From: an uncultured Anaerococcus sp.
Lineage (GTDB): Bacteria; Bacillota_A; Clostridia; Tissierellales; Peptoniphilaceae
Direction of reading: 5' to 3'
Assembly: GCA_945916625.1 (NCBI GenBank)
Contig: CAMEGY010000051.1
Coordinates: 1 to 7,058, forward strand
DNA: 7,058 nucleotides
Part shown: positions 1 through 5,251 of the stretch, in pieces
Layout: the number at the start of each line of letters is the position of its first letter
Numbering within the stretch: the stretch's first letter is position 1
Position numbers and translations under genes: made by a program
Notes under the pieces: model-generated
The model's input: the letters and a program-made list of their open reading frames with translations, nothing else
What the model was told of the DNA's origin: nothing
Databases searched by the model: none

Positions 1-678
1 TCAAATATAATATTTTTGGCAAGTCCTATAAGTATGGCCCTTATCTTAATAGTAATGGGCTTTGGTCAAGGTAAGGTCATCATGAAAGAAGTGGGGATTG
101 ATTTTTCTAGCCCAGAATTTCTGCTAACAGTATTTTTAGTATCCCTAGCACTTGGGATTTTCATCTGGATTAATGGAGGTATTGCAAATACTTCCCTATC
201 TAGAGAAGGAAGAAGTTTCTATCATTTCCAGACCATGCCAATTGACCCTAAAACTCACATGAGAGCAAGGTTTTTATCATCTTACCTGGTAGTCCTAATT
301 GTTAATATTGTAATTGCAATAGCCTATATGGTTATATTTAAACTGAATATCCTTGCAGGCCTTGTAATTTTTGTGGGCCTATCTATATCAGCAGCCTTTG
401 CAACAATGCTTAGCCTTTACTTTGGAACTTTTATGATAAATACCACTTGGAAGAAACCTCAAGAAATCCAGCAAGGTGGCGGGCTTAAGGCTGTAGGACT
501 TTATCTAGGATCTATGCTTATTATGGCTATACTTGGTGTAATTGTCTTTGCCATAACAGAATACACTGACAACATATTCCTAGGAGCAGGAGTTGCTTTT
601 GCCCTTGTATTAGTAATCACAATCCTTATTATAAGAGCCTGTATCAAAAAATATACAAAGGGCTTTATGGATGTATAA
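1..678 (+). CDS. ABC-2-type exporter permease, C-terminal part (5' truncated by window)
   Basis: This is the last 225 residues of a multi-spanning membrane protein. The frame is open from base 1, so the TTG at 16 and the ATG at 34 are internal codons and the true start lies upstream. About six hydrophobic segments are visible (roughly residues 6-20, 40-60, 94-113, 116-140, 164-186 and 192-213 of the visible part). The stretch A62-N63-T64 followed by S67-R68-E69-G70 and then 'MPIDP' (79-83) matches the cytoplasmic loop 'N-T-x-x-S-R-E-G-x-x-F-x-x-x-K-x-x-P-I' that I associate with large putative ABC-2 permeases (Pfam ABC_tran_2 type, usually above 500 residues). Such proteins work with a separate ATPase, probably encoded upstream, to export an unidentified substrate. 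It ends in a basic tail (KKYTKGFMDV) and is followed immediately by a terminator, so it is the last gene of its operon. Membrane permease identity is strong. The exact family is moderately certain and the substrate is unknown. Confidence 0.75.
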   Translation, partial: SNIIFLASPISMALILIVMGFGQGKVIMKEVGIDFSSPEFLLTVFLVSLALGIFIWINGGIANTSLSREGRSFYHFQTMPIDPKTHMRARFLSSYLVVLIVNIVIAIAYMVIFKLNILAGLVIFVGLSISAAFATMLSLYFGTFMINTTWKKPQEIQQGGGLKAVGLYLGSMLIMAILGVIVFAITEYTDNIFLGAGVAFALVLVITILIIRACIKKYTKGFMDV

Positions 679-681
679 AAT

Positions 682-712
682 AAAAACTCAGCTTTAAAAA
701 GCTGGGTTTTTT
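682..712 (+). terminator. Rho-independent terminator after the exporter permease
   Basis: CTCAGCTT (687-694) pairs with AAGCTGGG (699-706), with one G-T wobble, around a 4-base loop. It is followed by six T residues (707-712). The A-run before the stem (682-686) pairs with the T-tract and could let the hairpin also work on the opposite strand. It lies 4 bases after the stop codon. The next gene starts only 31 bases after the T-tract. Either it is transcribed by read-through or it has a compact promoter here: TATAGT at 715-720 is a candidate -10 box, but I see no convincing -35. Confidence 0.85.
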
Positions 713-743
713 AGTATAGTAAAGTTATCAGAAAGGATAAAAA

Positions 744-1535
744 ATGGAATATCAAAAACCCTTTATTTATATAGATACAAATTTTAGTCCGGCTGATGGA
801 CTTTTTATAAAAATGGCTCTCGATTCCTTTGATTTTGAAATCGTAGGATTTTCAGCAAATAAATCCTATATGTCAAGTGCTTCTGCGGGAGAAAACATAC
901 TTGGACTTGTAAATAGCGAAGACTTATATTTAAGTGTTGCAAAAAACTATGACGATAGAAAATCAAAACACGATGAGGAAATCTTTGCCCCTCGTAAAGA
1001 CTACCTAGAAGATATGGATGCTTATGAAAACTTGTACGATTTGGCATCAGACTGTGGTAGGCTTGATATAATAGCGACAGATGACCTATCAAATGTAGCC
1101 AAGGCCTACCGTGAATTTGAAGACTTCGTAGACTATATAGACCACATATTCTTATCGATTCCTAGTCTAAAGTCCCTATCAAAAGAAGACCTAGCTGATT
1201 TGGATTTGATTTTAAACTCAGGCATAGAATTATTTATAATTGAGGAAAAGTTTGCCAATGACTTTATCCTAGATAAAAATGATTTGAAAAATATTATAGA
1301 AAACCATCCACAAATGGCAAAACTTCTAAAATCCTATGATGAAGAGCCTCTCACAGGTGCCCTTCTTCTCTACCTATCCCAAAGTCCAGAAGCCTTTATC
1401 TTTGAAGAGGCAGGTCTTAGGATAAATTTTGACGAGAAAACTTTGGACCAAGCTTCAAATAGGCAAAAGGCCTATCTTGTAAACAAGGTCAATGAAGAGA
1501 GTTTCTACGATTATCTAAGGGGAATTTTATGCTAA
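744..1535 (+). CDS. Degenerate nucleoside hydrolase-like protein (probable pseudoenzyme)
   Basis: This is a 263-residue, acidic, soluble-looking protein with no signal peptide. The start is set by AGAAAGGA (730-737), 6 bases before the ATG. I read it as a diverged inosine-uridine nucleoside hydrolase (IUNH) fold. 'YIDTNFSPADGLFIKMAL' (9-26) fits the family N-terminus D-x-D-P-G-x-D-D-A, followed by 'EIVGFSANKS' (32-41) in place of 'EVVGITTVAGN'. 'LDIIATDDLSNVAKAYREF' (107-125) fits 'ITIVALGPLTNLAxAL'. 'LILNSGIELFII' (155-166) fits 'xVFxSGxPLTxV', and the C-terminus around 'SPEAF' (214-218) fits '(HDPxA)...DPELF'. The general-base aspartate position is N13, one of the two following aspartates is A17, and the late HD motif is not recognisable. 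The middle MGG...N...EFN substrate loop appears deleted, consistent with a length below the family's usual ~300-320. Hydrolase activity is therefore doubtful, and a binding or regulatory role is possible. The reading rests on remembered motifs, not a search. It overlaps the next gene by 7 bp and is probably cotranscribed with it. Confidence 0.6.
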   Translation: MEYQKPFIYIDTNFSPADGLFIKMALDSFDFEIVGFSANKSYMSSASAGENILGLVNSEDLYLSVAKNYDDRKSKHDEEIFAPRKDYLEDMDAYENLYDLASDCGRLDIIATDDLSNVAKAYREFEDFVDYIDHIFLSIPSLKSLSKEDLADLDLILNSGIELFIIEEKFANDFILDKNDLKNIIENHPQMAKLLKSYDEEPLTGALLLYLSQSPEAFIFEEAGLRINFDEKTLDQASNRQKAYLVNKVNEESFYDYLRGILC

Positions 1536-2029
1536 AAAAACCTGGACTAAGGATTATTAAAACTGGCCTTGCCGTAATAATCTCTCTTATTATATCAGAA
1601 CTAAGGCCAGGAAATGGCCTAGCCTTTTATGCAGCAATCGCTGCTGTTATTTGTATGCAGCCTAATGTAAACCAAACCTTATCTAAGGGGATAAATAGGG
1701 TTATCGGGACTATTTTCGGTGGTTTTGTAGGTCTAATTTATCTTATAGCCGTACCTGAAGGATCAATTTCACTTATGGTTGACTATCTTATAATAACTTT
1801 TGTGGCAACCATAATAATTTGGATTATGGCAAGCTTAAATCTTAAAGATGCTGTTTCAATTGCAGCCATAGTTTTCTTGTCTATAACTATCAACCATGCA
1901 AATGACCCAGCTGGTCTGCCTTTGCCTTTAGCATTAAACAGAACTTTGGATACCTTGATAGGTGTCCTTGTAGCGATTTTCGTAAATTATATAGATTTTA
2001 AATTAAGAAAATCCTTAAAGCCTAGTTAA
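1529..2029 (+). CDS. Short FUSC/aromatic acid exporter-type membrane protein
   Basis: This is a 166-residue integral membrane protein with about six hydrophobic segments (roughly 8-24, 29-45, 57-75, 84-101, 106-122 and 138-155). Features typical of the FUSC / aromatic acid exporter (ArAE) superfamily are 'MQPNVNQTLSKGINRVIGTIFG' (43-64), with its conserved Q-P-N and R-x-x-G-T, and 'LNRTLDTLIGVLVAIFVNY' (136-154), with R-x-x-D-T-x-x-G. Superfamily members are proposed to export aromatic carboxylic acids or similar compounds across the cytoplasmic membrane. Many Firmicutes relatives are about twice as long, with a cytoplasmic C-terminal domain. That part is absent here and the gene ends in a positively charged tail (KLRKSLKPS). 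The reading frame is intact and closed by a terminator, so this looks like a natural short form, not a fragment. The start is supported by AAGGGGA (1517-1523), 5 bases before the ATG. The 7-bp overlap with the upstream stop suggests translational coupling. The substrate is unknown. Confidence 0.78.
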   Translation: MLKKPGLRIIKTGLAVIISLIISELRPGNGLAFYAAIAAVICMQPNVNQTLSKGINRVIGTIFGGFVGLIYLIAVPEGSISLMVDYLIITFVATIIIWIMASLNLKDAVSIAAIVFLSITINHANDPAGLPLPLALNRTLDTLIGVLVAIFVNYIDFKLRKSLKPS

Positions 2030-2050
2030 AATGGCTTTGAGGATTTTTTT
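2008..2050 (+). terminator. Rho-independent terminator embedded in the gene's 3' end
   Basis: A 15-bp stem is formed by 2008-2022 (AAAATCCTTAAAGCC) and 2033-2047 (GGCTTTGAGGATTTT) with a single T-G wobble. The loop is 10 bases and a T-run spans 2044-2050. The 5' arm encodes the last five residues of the FUSC-type protein and the stop codon TAA (2027-2029) sits in the loop. It separates the two-gene unit upstream from the importer operon. Confidence 0.92.
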
Positions 2051-2089
2051 AAAAATTTTTTGAATATCCTTAATAAGTTAAAAAAATTC

Positions 2090-2106
2090 ATCATTGGGAA
2101 AATGAT
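2090..2106. promoter_or_regulatory. Inverted repeat upstream of the importer promoter (possible operator)
   Basis: ATCATT (2090-2095) and AATGAT (2101-2106) form a perfect 6-bp inverted repeat around GGGAA. It lies about 60 bases upstream of the -35 box, between the previous terminator and the importer promoter. A regulator site is possible at that distance, but in such AT-rich DNA a 6-bp repeat can arise by chance. It does not match the catabolite-repression cre consensus. Confidence 0.2.
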
Positions 2107-2112
2107 AACAAG

Positions 2113-2140
2113 TTATAAATTTCAATACTTATAAAAATTT
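2113..2140. repeat. Imperfect AT-rich direct repeat in the promoter upstream region
   Basis: TTATAAATTT (2113-2122) recurs as TTATAAAAATTT (2129-2140), with starts 16 bases apart, or about one and a half helical turns. It lies 27-54 bases upstream of the -35 box in a run of A- and T-tracts. It may act as an UP-like or curved element or as a regulator site, or it may simply be low-complexity AT-rich sequence. Confidence 0.25.
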
Positions 2141-2166
2141 AAGTCAAAACATTTTAACAAATATAT

Positions 2167-2195
2167 TTGACAATGCGGTAAAGCGAGTATATAAT
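2167..2195 (+). promoter_or_regulatory. Consensus vegetative promoter of the importer operon
   Basis: TTGACA (2167-2172) and TATAAT (2190-2195) are both exact matches to the housekeeping sigma (SigA/sigma-70) consensus and are separated by the optimal 17 bases. A- and T-tracts directly upstream could act as an UP-like element. Transcription would start near 2201-2203, leaving a leader of about 24 bases that holds AAAGGAG (2213-2219), 6 bases before the ATG at 2226. Strong expression of the binding protein is expected. The leader is too short for a riboswitch. Confidence 0.9.
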
Positions 2196-2225
2196 TAGCA
2201 CTATAATAAGATAAAGGAGTAACAA

Positions 2226-3602
2226 ATGAAATCGATGATGAAGAAAATGACATCCTTGTTATTACTAATATTTGTATTTATAGGCTTAGTTGGATGTCAA
2301 AAAGTAGACGATAATGCAGAAGAAAGTCCTGCTCAAGAGATATCTTCTGAGGGAAATGCTAGTGACGATAAGGAAGCTGGCGAAGTAGCTGTAAATAATA
2401 AAGCTCAATTTGAACAGCTTAAAGAAGGCGAAGACTACCATATAGGTATAATAACTGGAACCGTCTCTCAAGGTGAGGATGAGTTTCGTGGAGCAGAAGC
2501 TGCTATAGAAAAATATGGCAAGGCTTCAGAAGGTGGAGTTATAGCTCACGATACATACCCTGATCAATTTGAGGCAGAGATGGAGACAACTATTTCTAAG
2601 ATTAAGGCAATGGCTGACGATCCTCTTATGAAGGCAATTATTGTTAACCAATCAGTTCCAGGTACAACTGCAGCCTTTACAGAAATAAGAAAATCTAGAC
2701 CAGATATCCTCTTGGTTAACCTTACACCTCAAGAAGATATCCTAATGACTTCAAAGGTATCAGATTTAGTTGTAGATGCTGATAATATTTCAAGAGGCTA
2801 CAGAATGGTTCTAGCAGCTAAGAAAATGGGCGCTAGTAAATTTGCCCACATCACCTTCCCAAGGCACATGGCAATAGAAACTCTTGCCATTAGACGTGCT
2901 ATCATGGAAGAAGCTTGTAAAGACTTAGGTTTGGAATTTATTTCCCTAAATGCACCAGACCCAACAACAGATATCGGTGTACCAGGTGCCCAACAATACC
3001 TAGCTGAAAATATAGGACCATGGATTGAAAAATATGGCAAAGATACAGCATTTTTCACAACCAACGACGCCCTTACAGAACCACTCCTAAGAGGGGTTGC
3101 AGCAGGCGGAGCAATCTTCGTTGAACCAGACCTTCCAAGTCCAATCATGGGTTACCCATCAGCGTTCTCTATAGGTCTTGATGATATAGCAGGCGACTGG
3201 CCAGCAATCCTTAAGAGAGTTGAAGAAGTGGTTGTAGAAAAAGGTGGCGAAGGCAGAATGGGTACATGGGCATATTCGCTAGGATATACCAGTACAGTAG
3301 CAGCAGTTGACCTAGTTATAGACGTATTAAACGGCAATGCTGATATTACAAACCTAGATGACATCAAAAAGGCTTTCGAAGCTAAAACCGATGGTGCAAG
3401 CTGGGCTGTATCAAACATGATCAACATGGAAAACGGAGAGGAACTTCCTAATTACGCCCTAGTTGCCCAAGATACTTACGTATTTGGTAAAGGCTACCTA
3501 GGCATGACAGAAGAAAAAGTTGACGAAAAATACAGAAAGATCAATGTAAACGTTGAAGATATGGTTGAAAAGCAAAAAGAATCCGAAGGAAAATTCGAAT
3601 AG
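2226..3602 (+). CDS. DUF3798-type lipoprotein, presumed solute-binding protein of the ABC importer
   Basis: This is a 458-residue predicted lipoprotein. A basic N-terminus (MKSMMKK) and hydrophobic core lead to the lipobox L21-V22-G23-C24, so C24 should be lipidated and the protein anchored on the outer face of the membrane. Residues 25-70 are an acidic, low-complexity linker. The mature domain reads like a type I periplasmic-binding fold: first strand 'YHIGIITGTVSQGEDEFRGAEAA' (71-93), a second strand at 'KAIIVNQ' (136-142), then 'DILLVNL' (160-166) and 'KFAHITF' (205-211), and later 'TAFFTTNDALTEPLLRG' (274-290) followed by 'IFVEPDLPSPIMGYP' (297-311). I recognise the overall sequence as DUF3798, a family of bacterial lipoproteins whose ligand I do not know to be established. 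It heads an operon with an ATPase and two permeases, which makes the substrate-binding role very likely. It differs from ordinary RbsB- and BmpA/PnrA-type proteins in sequence. Translation starts at M1, as AAAGGAG is well placed for it. M4 or M5 would crowd the site less but lack their own SD. Confidence 0.8.
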   Translation: MKSMMKKMTSLLLLIFVFIGLVGCQKVDDNAEESPAQEISSEGNASDDKEAGEVAVNNKAQFEQLKEGEDYHIGIITGTVSQGEDEFRGAEAAIEKYGKASEGGVIAHDTYPDQFEAEMETTISKIKAMADDPLMKAIIVNQSVPGTTAAFTEIRKSRPDILLVNLTPQEDILMTSKVSDLVVDADNISRGYRMVLAAKKMGASKFAHITFPRHMAIETLAIRRAIMEEACKDLGLEFISLNAPDPTTDIGVPGAQQYLAENIGPWIEKYGKDTAFFTTNDALTEPLLRGVAAGGAIFVEPDLPSPIMGYPSAFSIGLDDIAGDWPAILKRVEEVVVEKGGEGRMGTWAYSLGYTSTVAAVDLVIDVLNGNADITNLDDIKKAFEAKTDGASWAVSNMINMENGEELPNYALVAQDTYVFGKGYLGMTEEKVDEKYRKINVNVEDMVEKQKESEGKFE

Positions 3603-3609
3603 ATTTTTG

Positions 3610-3643
3610 GCCTAAGGGGTGGAATATTTGCCACTTCTTAGGC
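3610..3643 (+). promoter_or_regulatory. Strong intercistronic hairpin between binding-protein and ATPase genes
   Basis: GCCTAAGGGGTGG (3610-3622) pairs over 13 bp with CCACTTCTTAGGC (3631-3643), including two G-T wobbles, around an 8-base loop. It lies 7 bases after the binding-protein stop codon and 30 bases before the ATPase start. Only three T residues follow, so it is a poor terminator. It is more likely a partial attenuator or a 3' stabiliser of the upstream message, giving more binding protein than transporter. CTTAG (3637-3641) can instead pair with CTAAG (3648-3652), a short alternative stem that excludes the main one. Confidence 0.7.
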
Positions 3644-3673
3644 TTTGCTAAGTAAAAGATAAGTGAGTTAGAC

Positions 3674-5251
3674 ATGTTAATGGAGATAAGAGGCCTAAGC
3701 AAAAGCTTTGGTCAAAATAATGTATTAAAAAATGTAAATTTTACTATTGATGAGGGAGAAGTTGTGGGCCTTGTTGGAGAAAACGGGGCCGGAAAGTCAA
3801 CACTCATGAATATTATCTTTGGTATGGAATTTATAAAAGATACTGGAGGCTATGAGGGAGAGATAATCCTAGATGGGGAAAAAATCGACTTCAAAAAACC
3901 AACTGACGCCCTAAAGGCGGGTATAGGCATGGTCCACCAGGAATTTTCCCTTATACCAGGTTTTACTGTGGCTGAAAATGTGACTTTGAATATGGAAAAC
4001 ACCAAAAAAACTCCCATGTCAGCTGTCTTTGGAAAATCCTATGAATTGATAGATACTAAGGTCAATATCGAAGATACAGAAGAAACTCTTGATAAATTGG
4101 GGGTAGACCTAAACCCAAGTGAATATGTAAGCGAACTACCTGTTGGCCACAAACAATTTATAGAAATCGCAAGAGAAATTAAAAGAGAAAATATCAAACT
4201 TTTGATAATGGACGAGCCAACAGCCGTTTTGACTGAAAGTGAAGCGGACATCCTAATTTCTTCCCTCAAAAGACTTGCTGCCAAAGGTATTGCAATTATT
4301 TTCATCTCCCATAGGCTAAGGGAAATTCTAGATCTTTGCCACAAGGTAATCGTCCTTAGAGATGGAGAAATAGTTGAAGAGAGACCAGCTGCTGGCCTTA
4401 ATATCAAGCAAATCGCGGGCTGGATGATGGGAAAATCAAATAGACAGGCTTACGTAGATGATGATAAAAGGGAAATTAACCAAGATGATGTAATTTTTGA
4501 GGCCCAAAATCTCTATGTAGAAATGCCAGGAGAAATGGTCTACGATGCCAATTTCAAGGTAAGACGTGGGGAAATCTTTGGTCTTGCAGGTCTTGCCGGC
4601 CAAGGCAAACTCGGAATCGCGAATGGAATTTTGGGAACATATCCAGTAAAGGGCAGGGCCATTTTTAATGGAGAAGAGCTTAAGCTTTCTGATACCAGCT
4701 CGATTTTAAAGAAAAAAATCGCCTTTGTATCCGAGGATAGGCGTGGAGTTGGCCTTCTTCTAGGGGAAGATATTGCCCTAAATATTGCCTTTAATGCCAT
4801 GGAAGTTTTTGATAATTTTATAAAGAAGATTTTTACTTTCAAATTTAGGGACGATGAAGCAATTGTAGAAAATGCCAATAAATATATAGAAAGTCTTGCA
4901 ATTAAAACCCAGGGGCCTGATGAACTTGTGGGAAGGCTATCTGGAGGTAACCAGCAAAAAGTTTGCCTGGCCAAGGCCTTTACCATGGAACCTGACTTGT
5001 TATTTGTATCTGAGCCGACTAGGGGAATTGACATTGGAGCAAAAAGGCTTGTCCTCGACTCCCTAAAAGAAGCCAACAGAGAAAATAATACGACAATAGT
5101 TATGATTTCCTCAGAACTTGAGGAACTTCAAGCAGTCTGTGATAGGATTGGCGTTGTCTGCGAAGGCAAAATCGTTGGCGTCCTAGATCCTAGTGCCAGT
5201 GCTGAAGATTTTGGTCTCTTGATGAGTGGAGAGGAGCTAGTAAATGAATAA
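3674..5251 (+). CDS. Double-domain importer ATPase (CUT2 sugar/nucleoside type)
   Basis: This 525-residue cytoplasmic protein has two fused ABC nucleotide-binding domains and would power import through the two downstream permeases. Domain 1 has Walker A G35-E-N-G-A-G-K41-S-T, Q-loop Q89, a divergent signature L155-P-V-G-H-K-Q161, Walker B 'LLIMDEP' (D180, E181) and H-loop H213. Domain 2 has a Walker A-like G306-L-A-G-Q-G-K312 followed by L313 instead of S/T, the family loop 'SEDRRGVGL' (353-361), a canonical signature LSGGNQQK (422-429), a Walker B 'LLFVSEPTRGID' with S446 in place of the aspartate, and S479/S480 at the H-loop. A weak second site is normal in CUT2 and nucleoside ATPases, though the exact substitutions vary. 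The length is close to the family norm of about 500. AAGTGAG (3661-3667) is a modest ribosome site 6 bases before the ATG at 3674 and favours this over the ATG at 3680. The 3' end overlaps permease 1 by 8 bp. The substrate is not deducible from the ATPase. Confidence 0.92.
   Translation: MLMEIRGLSKSFGQNNVLKNVNFTIDEGEVVGLVGENGAGKSTLMNIIFGMEFIKDTGGYEGEIILDGEKIDFKKPTDALKAGIGMVHQEFSLIPGFTVAENVTLNMENTKKTPMSAVFGKSYELIDTKVNIEDTEETLDKLGVDLNPSEYVSELPVGHKQFIEIAREIKRENIKLLIMDEPTAVLTESEADILISSLKRLAAKGIAIIFISHRLREILDLCHKVIVLRDGEIVEERPAAGLNIKQIAGWMMGKSNRQAYVDDDKREINQDDVIFEAQNLYVEMPGEMVYDANFKVRRGEIFGLAGLAGQGKLGIANGILGTYPVKGRAIFNGEELKLSDTSSILKKKIAFVSEDRRGVGLLLGEDIALNIAFNAMEVFDNFIKKIFTFKFRDDEAIVENANKYIESLAIKTQGPDELVGRLSGGNQQKVCLAKAFTMEPDLLFVSEPTRGIDIGAKRLVLDSLKEANRENNTTIVMISSELEELQAVCDRIGVVCEGKIVGVLDPSASAEDFGLLMSGEELVNE

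Noticed and set aside
16..678. TTG at 16 as the start of the first gene
   Set aside because: The frame is open to base 1 and upstream codons continue a hydrophobic segment. The family is much longer, so the gene begins before the window.
805..1092. Minus-strand open frame of 95 codons opposite the nucleoside hydrolase-like gene
   Set aside because: It lies wholly within a well-supported + strand gene, has no ribosome binding site or recognisable motif, and its composition is that expected of an antisense frame.
2173..2189. An operator palindrome in the promoter spacer (GCGGTAAAGCG)
   Set aside because: The two GCG elements are direct, not inverted, and no dyad spans the -35 or -10 boxes.
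2196..2225. A riboswitch or leader RNA ahead of the binding-protein gene
   Set aside because: The predicted leader is only about 24 bases and includes the ribosome binding site, which leaves no room for an aptamer.
2798..3427. Minus-strand open frames (2798-3148 and 3152-3427) opposite the lipoprotein gene
   Set aside because: They are fully covered by the lipoprotein gene, with no promoter or ribosome site of their own. They arise from the regular codon pattern of the real gene.
3610..3646. The intercistronic hairpin as a full rho-independent terminator
   Set aside because: Only three T residues follow the stem, and the next gene is plainly part of the same transporter with no promoter of its own visible in the gap.
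4039..5076. Minus-strand open frames (4039-4407 and 4540-5076) opposite the ATPase gene
   Set aside because: They are serine- and leucine-rich antisense frames with no family features. The + strand frame carries every ABC motif.
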